Of a stretch of DNA of 64,000 nucleotides, positions 18,346 through 26,725 are shown piece by piece; position 1 is the first letter of the stretch, and each line of letters begins with the position of its first letter. Under the pieces are notes generated by a model. The model saw only the letters and a program-made list of their open reading frames with translations, did no database searches and was not told the DNA's origin. The DNA comes from Chryseobacterium geocarposphaerae. GTDB taxonomy: Bacteria > Bacteroidota > Bacteroidia > Flavobacteriales > Weeksellaceae. A program made the position numbers and the translations under genes. Location: contig NZ_PGFD01000004.1 in NCBI RefSeq assembly GCF_002797535.1, positions 62,001 through 126,000 of the forward strand, given 5' to 3'.

Positions 18346-18424
18346 TCTGAATTTTAGATTTTAGATTCTAGATTATAGATTGTAATTCATTTAAAATCTA
18401 TAATTTAAAATTTATAATTTAATA
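18346..18424. repeat. AT-rich imperfect inverted repeat between nuoG and nuoH
   Basis: Left part has tandem near copies of TTAGATT (TTTTAGATTTTAGATTCTAG); the right part has AAAATCTATAATTTAAAATT, partly complementary. Shared with other nuo gaps. Confidence 0.55.
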
Positions 18425-19423
18425 TTATTTTTCGTCTTTTTCACTGATTTCTTTAGCCATCGGATTGTCTAAAACTCTTAGCTCATCTTTAGGCTTCTCA
18501 TAGTGGTTCAATGAAATCACTGAATGTCTGTCGATGTGTCTTGGACCTTCGATGTTCCAGTCGCTCAGGCTTTTTCTTTCGAAACGGCACGTGTCGCAGA
18601 TAAATTCTTCCACTTCACCCCACTGGTCTTTTCTGGCAGTAACCCTTACAATTTCATCACCTTTCATCCATACTACAGCTTTTCCTGAACACTTATCACA
18701 TTTGCAAGATGCATTCATTGGTTTTGTAAACCAAACTCTGCTTGCAAAACGGGCTGTTCTGTCTGTTAATGCTCCTACCGGACAAACGTCAATTACGTTT
18801 CCGATGAAATCATTGTCTAAAGCTTTATTTAAATAAGTAGAAATTTCAGCGTGATCTCCTCTGAAAAGAATTCCATGCTCTCTTTCTCCTGTTAACTGGT
18901 TTGCTGCTAATACACATCTTGCACACAGAATACAACGGTTCATGTTCAATTTGATGTGCGGACCAAGATCATCAGCTTCGTAAGTATTTCTTTCGAATTC
19001 AGTTCTTGTATTTTCCACACCGTGTTCATATCCTAAATCCTGAAGATGACATTCACCAGCCTGATCACAAATAGGACAGTCTAACGGGTGGTTTACCAAT
19101 AAAAACTCAGTCACAGCCTTTCTACCTTCCTGAGCTTTTTCAGAAGTAAGATTTTTTACTTCCATACCATCCATTACGTTGGTTCTGCAGCTTGCAACCA
19201 ATTTTGGCATAGGACGAGGATCTGCTTCAGATCCTTTAGAAACTTCTACCAGGCAAGTTCTACATCTACCTCCACTGGTTTCCAATTTGCTGTAGTAGCA
19301 CATTGCAGGAGGTACAGATTTTCCACCGATTTGTCTTGCTGCTTCCAAAATAGAAGTCCCAGGCAAAACTTCAGTAGTCTGTCCGTCTATAGTTATTTTG
19401 AATTTTTTAACCTCTTCGCTCAT
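18425..19423 (-). CDS. nuoG: NADH-quinone oxidoreductase subunit G, short form
   Basis: 332 residues. N-terminal ferredoxin-like [2Fe-2S] domain (CYYSKLETSGGRCRTC near 42-57), then HPLDCPICDQAGECHLQ with the His-Cys3 cluster, CILCARCV plus CPVGALT for a [4Fe-4S] cluster, and a further four-Cys motif (CKCDKC, then CDTC). The large molybdopterin-like C-terminal domain of classical NuoG is missing, so the protein ends soon after the fourth cluster. I believe the short form is usual in Chryseobacterium relatives. Located downstream of a gene for an outer-membrane protein that interrupts the nuoF-nuoG pair. Confidence 0.9.
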   Translation of the reverse strand: MSEEVKKFKITIDGQTTEVLPGTSILEAARQIGGKSVPPAMCYYSKLETSGGRCRTCLVEVSKGSEADPRPMPKLVASCRTNVMDGMEVKNLTSEKAQEGRKAVTEFLLVNHPLDCPICDQAGECHLQDLGYEHGVENTRTEFERNTYEADDLGPHIKLNMNRCILCARCVLAANQLTGEREHGILFRGDHAEISTYLNKALDNDFIGNVIDVCPVGALTDRTARFASRVWFTKPMNASCKCDKCSGKAVVWMKGDEIVRVTARKDQWGEVEEFICDTCRFERKSLSDWNIEGPRHIDRHSVISLNHYEKPKDELRVLDNPMAKEISEKDEK

Positions 19424-19468
19424 ATTCTATGCTTTTCGCTTTTATGCCTTTAGCACCTAAGCTATATT

Positions 19469-20350
19469 TTAATTATACTTTTTTGTATTGAATGTATATC
19501 CGATTCCTGCAAGTGCTTGTCCGAAAACAAAATCCTGGCGAGCTTTATCCGGTTTATTGTTTAATGTGGTTTTAATATCCCACATATTGATATATCCGGC
19601 TTTTACTTCTGCTCTCAACATCCAGTTTTTCCAGAAAACCATGTTTAAACTTGATCTAAGATCGGCTCCCATACCTGCAACGTGAAAACGGTCGCTTCTT
19701 TCATTTCCAAAAAGCTTGATATTACTTTTCGGGAACATTACTCCTAATCCGGCTCCATAAGACCATACCAAATCTATATTCTTTTTATGAACAAGATTCT
19801 TATATTTCTCAAGACCTAAGTTCTCATAATTAAGTCCATCTGTATGCTCAAAAGTAAGGAACTGTTCATCAGCTAAATTTACCTGTCCGTTCTGCACCAT
19901 TGCTGCATATTTCGGATCTGAAATATATCCTGAAAAGTCAACCGTCTGATTTTGTTTCATTACATATTTCATATGGTCAATTCCAAGAACAAGGGCTAAA
20001 TTATCTTTAATAAAATATCCTATTCTGAAATTATATTGCGTCACCGTAAACCAGCTTGGATCAAAATAAACGATTCCAAATTTGGTAGGTTTATCTCTTG
20101 CAGCTACATTATTCAGCTGAAAATCATAACCGTTTCCACTGAAATGAATGTCAGAGTTACTAAAAGCTCCTCTGTTCCAACCAAAGAAAGCGAACATCTG
20201 ACCTTTTTTACTTAAAGGAAGAGGCTTTTCTTTCTTTTCAACTTTATATGGAGTCGCCTCCAATTTATATTCCCTTTCTAATGTATCCTTTTTGACTTGT
20301 CCAAAGGCAATCCCCGACATCAATATGCCGGCTACCAATAAATTTTTCAT
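19469..20350 (-). CDS. Predicted outer-membrane beta-barrel protein inside the nuo operon
   Basis: 293 residues from the ATG at 20350, which begins 1 base after the nuoF stop; a longer frame overlaps nuoF and I prefer this start because MKNLLVAGILMSGIAFGQ is a clean signal peptide. The mature protein alternates hydrophobic and polar residues with many aromatics (FAFFGWNRGAF, YNFRIGYFIKDNLALVLGI, LRAEVKAGYINMWDI) and ends IGYTFNT, as expected for a small barrel. It is not a complex I subunit. Spacing and strand show it is co-transcribed with nuo. Its role is unknown. Confidence 0.75.
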   Translation of the reverse strand: MKNLLVAGILMSGIAFGQVKKDTLEREYKLEATPYKVEKKEKPLPLSKKGQMFAFFGWNRGAFSNSDIHFSGNGYDFQLNNVAARDKPTKFGIVYFDPSWFTVTQYNFRIGYFIKDNLALVLGIDHMKYVMKQNQTVDFSGYISDPKYAAMVQNGQVNLADEQFLTFEHTDGLNYENLGLEKYKNLVHKKNIDLVWSYGAGLGVMFPKSNIKLFGNERSDRFHVAGMGADLRSSLNMVFWKNWMLRAEVKAGYINMWDIKTTLNNKPDKARQDFVFGQALAGIGYTFNTKKYN

Positions 20351-20351
20351 T

Positions 20352-21710
20352 CTAAGCATTGTTTTCAACAGCAGGAATTGGATCTGCATAATGTGCTAAT
20401 CCATAATTTTGAGTTTGAGACAACTCAGGGTTTTTAACATGCCATTCGAATTCATCTCTGAAGTGACGAATAGCTGCTGCAACAGGCCAAGCTGCTGCAT
20501 CACCCAATGGACAAATCGTGTTTCCTTCGATCTTTCTCTGGATATCCCAAAGAAGATCTATATCTTCCATTTTCCCTTCTCCTTTCTCGATTTTCTTTAA
20601 AATCTTGTACATCCATCCCGTTCCTTCACGGCAAGGAGTACATTGTCCGCAACTTTCGTGATTATAGAATCTCGCCAAAGTCATGGTATGTTCTACGATA
20701 CACTGATCTTCATCCAATACGATGAAACCTCCTGAACCCATCATGGTACCGGTAGCGAAACCACCGTCTGCCAATGATTCATAGTTCATATATCTTGGTT
20801 CTCCGTTTACGGTTTTCAATAATAAATTGGCTGGAACGATCGGAACTGAGCTTCCTCCAGGGATACATGCTTTTAATCTTTTTCCGTCTTTGATACCGCC
20901 GCAGTATTCTTCAGAGTAAATGAATTCTTCAACCGTAATTGTCATGTCGATTTCATAAACCCCCGGTTTGTTGATGTTTCCACAAGCAGAAATTAATTTA
21001 GTACCTGTAGATCTTCCCACACCGATTTTGGCGTATTCAGCTCCTGTAATATCAATGATTGGAACCACCGCCGCGATAGATTCAACATTATTGACTACCG
21101 TTGGTCTTTCCCAAAGTCCTTTTACAGCCGGGAATGGCGGTTTTAGTCTAGGGTTTCCTCTTTTACCTTCAAGAGATTCAAGCAATGCAGTTTCTTCACC
21201 GCAGATGTAAGCTCCACCACCTCTTTGAACGTAAATTTCGCAATCGAAACCAGTTCCTAATATGTTTTTACCTAAAAATCCTGCCGCTTTAGCTTCTTCA
21301 ATCGCTTCTTCCAAAATATCGGGAATCCAGGAATATTCTCCACGGATGTAGATATAAGAAACATTTGAACCTAAACAGTAAGATGAAATCAGCATCCCTT
21401 CGATCAGTAAATGAGGAAGAAATTCCATCAGATATCTGTCTTTGAAAGTTCCCGGTTCAGACTCATCAGCATTGACTACCAGGTGTCTTGGAACGCCTTC
21501 CGGTTTTGCCAGAAAGCTCCATTTCATCCCGGTTGGGAATCCTGCTCCACCACGTCCACGAAGTCCGGAAGCTTTTACTTCTTCCAAAATTTCGTCGGGT
21601 GTCATTTTCAAGGCTTTTTCAGCAGCTTCGTAACCACCATTCTTTCGGTATGTTTCGAAATAGCGAATGCCTTCTATATGTGCGTTTTTAAGTAAAAGTT
21701 TTTTACTCAT
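20352..21710 (-). CDS. nuoF: NADH-quinone oxidoreductase subunit F, NADH- and FMN-binding
   Basis: 452 residues. GLRGRGGAGFPTGMKW (about 49-64) is the glycine-rich FMN/NADH site; GAYICGEETALLESLEG is the second nucleotide-binding mark; ESCGQCTPCREGTGW (near 350) plus a later Cys in NTICPLGDAA bind the N3 [4Fe-4S] cluster. It takes hydride from NADH and passes electrons on. It starts 12 bases after nuoE. The start at MSKKLLLKNAH fits the family. Confidence 0.95.
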   Translation of the reverse strand: MSKKLLLKNAHIEGIRYFETYRKNGGYEAAEKALKMTPDEILEEVKASGLRGRGGAGFPTGMKWSFLAKPEGVPRHLVVNADESEPGTFKDRYLMEFLPHLLIEGMLISSYCLGSNVSYIYIRGEYSWIPDILEEAIEEAKAAGFLGKNILGTGFDCEIYVQRGGGAYICGEETALLESLEGKRGNPRLKPPFPAVKGLWERPTVVNNVESIAAVVPIIDITGAEYAKIGVGRSTGTKLISACGNINKPGVYEIDMTITVEEFIYSEEYCGGIKDGKRLKACIPGGSSVPIVPANLLLKTVNGEPRYMNYESLADGGFATGTMMGSGGFIVLDEDQCIVEHTMTLARFYNHESCGQCTPCREGTGWMYKILKKIEKGEGKMEDIDLLWDIQRKIEGNTICPLGDAAAWPVAAAIRHFRDEFEWHVKNPELSQTQNYGLAHYADPIPAVENNA

Positions 21711-21722
21711 TGTATATTTTAA

Positions 21723-22232
21723 TTAATCCAAAGCGATTTGTCCCTCTCTGCAAAGATCAAGGATTTCGTCAACTTTTTCTATCGTTAAATTTTCATGAAA
21801 GAATTTTCCCAACTGCATCATCGGAGCGTATCCGCAAGCTCCAAGACATTCAGCAGGTTTTAATGTGAACATACCGTCTTCAGTAGTCTGTCCGTCCTTA
21901 ATATTCAGTTTTGTCCTGATATGATCAAGGATTTTTTCACTTCCTGAAACCATACAAGGTCCGGTTCTGCAAACTTCCAAAACATATTTACCAACCGGTT
22001 TCATATTGAACATAGTATAGAACGTTGCTACTTCATATACTTCAATTGGCTTAATACTTAATAATTCCGCAACATAATCCATCACAGGAACATCTAACCA
22101 TCCTCCGAATTCTTTCTGCGCTAAATGCAAAACAGGAATAAGAGCAGACTTTTGTCTTCCTTCAGGATATCTTGCGATAATTTTGTGTACCTGTGCTAAA
22201 CTTTCCGGTTTAAAAGCTATTGTTTCGCTCAC
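21723..22232 (-). CDS. nuoE: NADH-quinone oxidoreductase subunit E, [2Fe-2S] thioredoxin-like
   Basis: 169 residues. Helical N-terminal part, then a thioredoxin-like domain with CRTGPCMVSG and CLGACGYAPMM, which supply the four Cys of cluster N1a. It partners NuoF in the NADH-oxidising module. The 109-base gap towards nuoD is filled with AT-rich repeats; the gap to nuoF is only 12 bases. Confidence 0.95.
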   Translation of the reverse strand: MSETIAFKPESLAQVHKIIARYPEGRQKSALIPVLHLAQKEFGGWLDVPVMDYVAELLSIKPIEVYEVATFYTMFNMKPVGKYVLEVCRTGPCMVSGSEKILDHIRTKLNIKDGQTTEDGMFTLKPAECLGACGYAPMMQLGKFFHENLTIEKVDEILDLCREGQIALD

Positions 22233-22341
22233 TTTTTTAAATTTTAAATTTTGAATTTTAGATTTTAAATTCTAAAAAATTTCAATTTTTATATGTAGTT
22301 TGGATTAATCTAAAATGTATAATCCAAAATCTATAATTTTT
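22233..22341. repeat. AT-rich imperfect inverted repeat between nuoD and nuoE
   Basis: Left arm contains repeated AAATTTTAAATTTTGAATTT and TTTAGATTTT; right arm contains ATCTAAAATGTATAATCC and AAAATCTATAATTT. Same family as the other nuo gaps. Confidence 0.55.
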
Positions 22342-23565
22342 TTATGCGTCTAATTCTCCCGCAATAATATTCATACTACACATGGTTACGATCGCATCAG
22401 AAATTACAGAACCTGTAATCATCTCAGGATACGCCTGGTAGTAGATAAAACATGGCCTTCTGAAGTGCAGCCTGTAAGGACTTCTTCCACCATCACTTAC
22501 CAAATAGAATCCTAGTTCTCCGTTTCCACCTTCTACAGCGTGGTAAACTTCACCTTTAGGCACATCCGTTTCTCCCATTACGATTTTGAAATGGTAAATC
22601 AATGCTTCCATTTTTTGATAAACATCAGCCTTTTCAGGAAGATAGAAATCAGGAACATCCGCATGGAATGGCCCTTCTGGAAGGTTTTCGTATGCTTGTT
22701 TGATGATTTTGATTGATTCCCAGATCTCTTGTTGACGAACCATGAAACGGTCGTAAGTATCTCCTGATGTTCCCACAGGAATAATGAAGTCGAAATCTTG
22801 GTAAGAAGAATAAGGCTGTGCAACTCTCACGTCATAATCTACACCTGTCGCACGTAAGTTTGGACCAGTGAAACCATAGCTTAATGCTCTTTCTGCTGAA
22901 ATTGCTCCAGCTCCGATGGTTCTGTCCATGAAAATTCTGTTTCTTTCCAACAAAGTACAAAATTCTTTGAATCTTGGTGGGAAAGTTTTAAGGAAATCCT
23001 TAATCAATTCATGGAATTTTGGAGTAAAATCTCTTTCGAAACCTCCAATTCTTCCCATGTTCGTTGTCATTCTCGCTCCGCAGATTTGCTCGTACATATC
23101 GTAAATACGTTCTCTTTCGATGAACATATAAGTAAGACCGGTAATTGCTCCGGAGTCCATCCCGGTTACCCCGTTACAGATAAGGTGGTCACCAATTCTT
23201 GCTAATTCCATCAAAATGACACGCATATAATCTACGCGTTTTGGAACTTCAACACCGATTAGCTTCTCCACTGTCATGTGCCAACCTAAGTTATTAATTG
23301 GTGCAGAACAGTAATTCATACGGTCGGTAAGGGTAGTGATCTGAGCGTAATTTCTTCTTTCAGAAATTTTCTCAAATGCTCTGTGGATGTATCCTACCGT
23401 TTGCTCCGCGTGAAGGATTCTTTCTCCATCCATCGTTAAGATATTCTGGAAAATCCCGTGTGTTGCAGGGTGGGTTGGTCCTAAATTGAGGGTATATAGT
23501 TGCCCATCAATTTGCTCCTTACTGTCGTACTGGTTTAGTATATTAGATAATGAGTTATCTTTCAT
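22342..23565 (-). CDS. nuoD: NADH-quinone oxidoreductase subunit D
   Basis: 407 residues, related to the large subunit of NiFe hydrogenases but without nickel ligands, as normal. TLNLGPTHPATHGI near 27-40 carries the quinone-site His; RGGERNYAQ-like segment appears as RRNYAQITTLTDRMNY with the Tyr near 108. The C-terminus DAIVTMCSMNIIAGELDA is typical, ending before the usual DR. It forms the quinone pocket with NuoB and NuoH. Confidence 0.95.
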   Translation of the reverse strand: MKDNSLSNILNQYDSKEQIDGQLYTLNLGPTHPATHGIFQNILTMDGERILHAEQTVGYIHRAFEKISERRNYAQITTLTDRMNYCSAPINNLGWHMTVEKLIGVEVPKRVDYMRVILMELARIGDHLICNGVTGMDSGAITGLTYMFIERERIYDMYEQICGARMTTNMGRIGGFERDFTPKFHELIKDFLKTFPPRFKEFCTLLERNRIFMDRTIGAGAISAERALSYGFTGPNLRATGVDYDVRVAQPYSSYQDFDFIIPVGTSGDTYDRFMVRQQEIWESIKIIKQAYENLPEGPFHADVPDFYLPEKADVYQKMEALIYHFKIVMGETDVPKGEVYHAVEGGNGELGFYLVSDGGRSPYRLHFRRPCFIYYQAYPEMITGSVISDAIVTMCSMNIIAGELDA

Positions 23566-23611
23566 AATGTTTGCTTTTAGCTATTTGCTTTTGGCTAATT
23601 GCCTTCCGCTA
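23566..23611. repeat. Short GCTTTT/GGCTAA-type spacer between nuoC and nuoD
   Basis: GCTTTTAGCTATTTGCTTTT followed by GGCTAATTGCC looks like a degenerate tandem repeat. The nuoG-upstream gap (19424-19468) carries a similar TGCTTTTCGCTTTTATGCC string. Confidence 0.4.
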
Positions 23612-24106
23612 TTATCTTCCGAACATGCTATCGTTCTTGTCGGTCCTTGTGCCGTCTTCCAAACGATATTCCTTCAACATCGGGTGGTATCCAAGATCTT
23701 CCATATTTAAAATAGGTCTAAGATCCGGATGGCCTTTAAATTTAATTCCGAAGAAATCATAAGTTTCTCTTTCCATCCAGTTAGCTCCGGCGTACAATTC
23801 CACTAAAGAATCCACTTCGATATTTTCTCTGGACATAAAGATTTTCAGACGCAATCTGAAGTTAGTCATCATATTATGTAAATGATAAACTACGCCGATT
23901 TCCTTTTCCGGGAATTCAGGGTAATGGATTCCACAAACGTCTGTAAGGAAATTGATTTCTAATGATGAATCTTTAAGATAATGAACGATTTTCTTCAAAT
24001 CTTCTTTCTTCACCTCGATTGTGAGCATTCCATATGGCTCAGAACTCGCGATTACAGACTCCGGAAATTCTCTTGTGATTGCTTCTAATACAAATTCGTT
24101 TGTCAT
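23612..24106 (-). CDS. nuoC: NADH-quinone oxidoreductase subunit C
   Basis: 164 residues from ATG at 24106 (MTNEFVLEAITREFPES), 5 bases after the nuoB stop. A longer frame that starts inside nuoB at 24244 has no family-like sequence, so I reject it. Typical motif: YAGANWMERETYDFFGIKFKGHPDLRPIL near 112-140. It ends MFGR. Hydrophilic 30-kDa subunit of the connecting arm. Confidence 0.92.
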   Translation of the reverse strand: MTNEFVLEAITREFPESVIASSEPYGMLTIEVKKEDLKKIVHYLKDSSLEINFLTDVCGIHYPEFPEKEIGVVYHLHNMMTNFRLRLKIFMSRENIEVDSLVELYAGANWMERETYDFFGIKFKGHPDLRPILNMEDLGYHPMLKEYRLEDGTRTDKNDSMFGR

Positions 24107-24111
24107 TTCCC

Positions 24112-24672
24112 TTAGTTGCTTATGTTGTAAGAATCTAATAATTTCTGGTATTCTGGCATATCTCTTCTCCTGATGCTTTCGCTTTCTGCCAAAGCCTGAA
24201 CCTGCATTACCCCTTCGATAATCTGCTCTGGTCTTGGAGGACATCCCGGAACGTAAACGTCTACAGGGATAATTTTATCAATACCTTGCAGTACAGAATA
24301 GGTATCAAAAATACCACCGCTGGAAGCACAAGCTCCCACTGCTACCACCCATTTCGGCTCTGCCATCTGAGTGTACACTTCTTTTAGGACAGGTCCTAAT
24401 TTCTTAGATATAGTTCCGCAAACCATCAGCATATCTGCCTGTCTTGGTGAGAAAGAGTTTCTTTCCATACCAAATCTTGAAGCATCATACGTAGGGTTCA
24501 GGGTAGCCATAAACTCGATACCACAACAAGAGGTTGCAAAAGGCAACGGCCAAAGAGAAAATTTTCTAGCCATCCCGATTACACTGCTCAGTTTCGTTGC
24601 GAAAAACCCTTCTCCTTCAAATCCTTCCGGAGCAGGTGCATCTGTTCTTATTACTGGTTTGTTATCTGACAT
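24112..24672 (-). CDS. nuoB: NADH-quinone oxidoreductase subunit B, cluster N2
   Basis: 186 residues. FATSCCGIE holds the tandem Cys49-Cys50, with further Cys in MVCGTISKK-type, AVGACASSGG and PGCPPRPEQI segments; these bind cluster N2, the electron donor to quinone. The N-terminal 25 residues are variable. Lies between the repeat-filled nuoA gap and nuoC. Confidence 0.95.
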   Translation of the reverse strand: MSDNKPVIRTDAPAPEGFEGEGFFATKLSSVIGMARKFSLWPLPFATSCCGIEFMATLNPTYDASRFGMERNSFSPRQADMLMVCGTISKKLGPVLKEVYTQMAEPKWVVAVGACASSGGIFDTYSVLQGIDKIIPVDVYVPGCPPRPEQIIEGVMQVQALAESESIRRRDMPEYQKLLDSYNISN

Positions 24673-24777
24673 TTTAGTAGATTTTAGATTTTAAATTTTA
24701 GATTCTAAATTATTGTTAATGTTAACCTTAATTAAAATCACCATCTAAAATTTGTAATTTAAAATTTATAATTTCTT
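24673..24777. repeat. AT-rich imperfect inverted repeat between nuoA and nuoB
   Basis: Left arm AGATTTTAGATTTTAAATTT plus TAGATTCTAAATT; right arm ATCTAAAATTTGTAATTTAA plus AATTTATAATTT. The arms can pair into a long AT-only stem. Same family as in other nuo gaps. Confidence 0.6.
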
Positions 24778-25149
24778 TTATTTATCCCAATCTAATGCGC
24801 CGCGTTTCCAGACATAGAAAAATGCCATGAAGAAAATCGCCACAAATGTAAGTACTGCCAAGAATCCTTCCATTCCGAATTCTCTGAAGTTAACTGCATA
24901 TGGATAAAAAAATACGATTTCAATATCGAATAGTACGAATAATACCGCTGTCAAAAAATATTTGATGGAAAACGGTGTTCTTGCATTTCCTTCTACCGGG
25001 ACTCCACATTCCCAGCTTTGGTTTTTTACAGAATTTCCTTTTTTCTGTTTTGGACCTAAAAAATGCGCTCCAAGCAAAGAAATGGCTACGAAACCTATCG
25101 CAACACCTGCCTGTAAAAGGATTGGAATATAACTTTCAGGTAAATTCAT
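24778..25149 (-). CDS. nuoA: NADH-quinone oxidoreductase subunit A
   Basis: 123 residues, three membrane helices. Family motif WECGVPVEGNARTPFSIKYFLTA near 45-67 and LFDIEIVFFYPYA with the conserved acidic pair. First gene of the leftward nuo operon, in the order A-B-C-D-E-F-(outer-membrane protein)-G-H-I-J-K-L-M-N. A TAAATTTG box at 25180-25173 lies 23 bases upstream. Confidence 0.95.
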   Translation of the reverse strand: MNLPESYIPILLQAGVAIGFVAISLLGAHFLGPKQKKGNSVKNQSWECGVPVEGNARTPFSIKYFLTAVLFVLFDIEIVFFYPYAVNFREFGMEGFLAVLTFVAIFFMAFFYVWKRGALDWDK

Positions 25150-25172
25150 TTTTGCATTATTATCTCAATTTG

Positions 25173-25180
25173 CAAATTTA
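25173..25180 (-). promoter_or_regulatory. Candidate -7 box for the nuo operon
   Basis: TAAATTTG on the minus strand matches the Bacteroidota TAnnTTTG box, 23 bases before the nuoA ATG. No clear -33 TTG at the usual 19-base distance was found, so support is moderate. Confidence 0.4.
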
Positions 25181-25270
25181 GCGAATAAACAAGAAAGCAT
25201 GAAATTTATCAGCTTTAAAATAGGATGAAAATAGAGAAAATTGGTAATTTAGAATGAATAAAAATAGTAG

Positions 25271-25447
25271 TTATTTTTTCATTTTTTTAAGTAAAGAAAA
25301 GGCCATAAATGAAATATAACCAAATAAAACACTTGCATACATTATGTTAACTACAGTGTTGGTTTTGTCATCCTCTATTTTAAAAAAGAAATTATAAAAA
25401 ATAAATCCGGCAATTAAAATGGCGAAAATAATAAGGTGTGGTTTCAT
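25271..25447 (-). CDS. Small membrane protein, 58 residues
   Basis: A complete frame from ATG at 25447 to TAA at 25271: MKPHLIIFAILIAGFIFYNF starts the protein, with a first membrane helix at about 4-22, a polar acidic/Lys turn (KIEDDKTN) and a second helix at about 33-53, ending LLKKMKK. Two helices with positive ends look like a genuine inner-membrane protein. It lies between the acetyltransferase gene (39 bases downstream of that gene's stop) and the nuo promoter, same strand as both. No family recognised; function unknown. Confidence 0.6.
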   Translation of the reverse strand: MKPHLIIFAILIAGFIFYNFFFKIEDDKTNTVVNIMYASVLFGYISFMAFSLLKKMKK

Positions 25448-25485
25448 GAAAAGATATTAAAATGTTAAGGGTAAGAAATTAGCCT

Positions 25486-26619
25486 TTATTTATTGCCAAT
25501 ATTTAGTGAATAGGTTCTTCTTCTTTTGTGATTTACAGGATTATAATCCTGCCACAAAAGCTGAATGCTCTTATTCTCTTCCAATTCGGGATTGGTTTCA
25601 AGAAATTTCACCCCTTTTTTGTTGAAAACATCCCAGATTTCTTTAAAAATAATTGAAGTGACTCCACGTCTTTGGTAATCTGGATGAATTCCGATCAGAT
25701 AAAAATTTGCTCTGTCGTTTTTCTTTCCGGCTTTCAGGAAATGCCACCATCCGAAAGGCAGTAATTTTCCTTTCGATTTTTGTAATGCTTTAGAATAAGA
25801 AGGCATTGTGATGGCAAACGAAATCAGATGATTGTTTTCATCTACAATACAAATAATGAAATCTTTATCCAGAAGAGGAAAGTATTTTTCCTTATATGTT
25901 TTTCTTTGCTCATCGGAAATAGGAGTGTAGGTCGAAAGATGTTTGTAAGTTTCATCCAGAAGATCAAACATGGCATCAGCATAAGGTAAGATTTCTTCTT
26001 TCGTTTTAAATCTCAGAACCTTTAGATGATATTTCTGAGAAATCAGTTCGTTGAATTTATAGATTTTTTCAGGTAAAGTATCGGGAAAGATGATTTCAAA
26101 TTCCACCCATTCTTTTTCTTTTACCAATCCTAATTTTTCAAGATGCTTCGGATAATACTCACTATTGTAAATTCCGATCATTGTTGCCAGTTTGTCAAAA
26201 CCCAATGTCAGCATTCCTGCTTTGTCCAGATTGGTGAAGCCCATTGGTCCTTCAATAGTGTCAATATTTTTCTCTTTTGCAAAATCTACAGCTGTCTGAA
26301 TTAACGCCTGAGAAACTTCCTCATCATCAATAAAATCGATCCACCCGAAACGGACTTTTCTGATTCCCAGTTCTTTTTCTTCTTTGTGGTTGATAATTAC
26401 AGCAATTCTGCCGACAACGGTATTGTTTTTATAGGCTAAAAACTGTTTGGCTTCGGAGTATTGAAGGGCAGGATTTTGCTTGGGATTCCAAACGTTAACT
26501 TCATCATTGATGAATGCCGGAACGTAATAAGGGTTGTTTTTATATAAATCCATCGGAAAACGGACAAATTTCTTTACCTGATCCGGGGTTTTTACTTCAA
26601 TAATGGAGACTTTCGACAT
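25486..26619 (-). CDS. GNAT-type N-acetyltransferase family protein
   Basis: 377 residues, cytoplasmic. The C-terminal part has the GNAT coenzyme-A pattern: FYLIGIHPDYQRRGVTSIIF near 310-330, with the Q/RxxGxG-like QRRGV. The N-terminal half (about 1-190) also looks like a degenerate GNAT fold (FLAYKNNTVVGRIAVIIN) and contains IEGPMGFTNLDKAGML, a stretch I associate with a Bacteroidota-specific acetyltransferase family of unknown substrate. Monocistronic by spacing; a divergent metallopeptidase gene starts 106 bases away. Confidence 0.75.
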   Translation of the reverse strand: MSKVSIIEVKTPDQVKKFVRFPMDLYKNNPYYVPAFINDEVNVWNPKQNPALQYSEAKQFLAYKNNTVVGRIAVIINHKEEKELGIRKVRFGWIDFIDDEEVSQALIQTAVDFAKEKNIDTIEGPMGFTNLDKAGMLTLGFDKLATMIGIYNSEYYPKHLEKLGLVKEKEWVEFEIIFPDTLPEKIYKFNELISQKYHLKVLRFKTKEEILPYADAMFDLLDETYKHLSTYTPISDEQRKTYKEKYFPLLDKDFIICIVDENNHLISFAITMPSYSKALQKSKGKLLPFGWWHFLKAGKKNDRANFYLIGIHPDYQRRGVTSIIFKEIWDVFNKKGVKFLETNPELEENKSIQLLWQDYNPVNHKRRRTYSLNIGNK

Positions 26620-26725
26620 AATGTATGACGCTAATTAGACAGACAAATATAATTAATTAAATACAATACTTTGGCACAGTTTTTACATCAAAATAGTAAA
26701 AAAAACACATTTAAAATCTAATAAA

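Noticed and set aside
24107..24244. Extended nuoC start overlapping nuoB
   Set aside because: The added residues are Arg/Lys-rich and not like NuoC; the ATG at 24106 gives the normal N-terminus.
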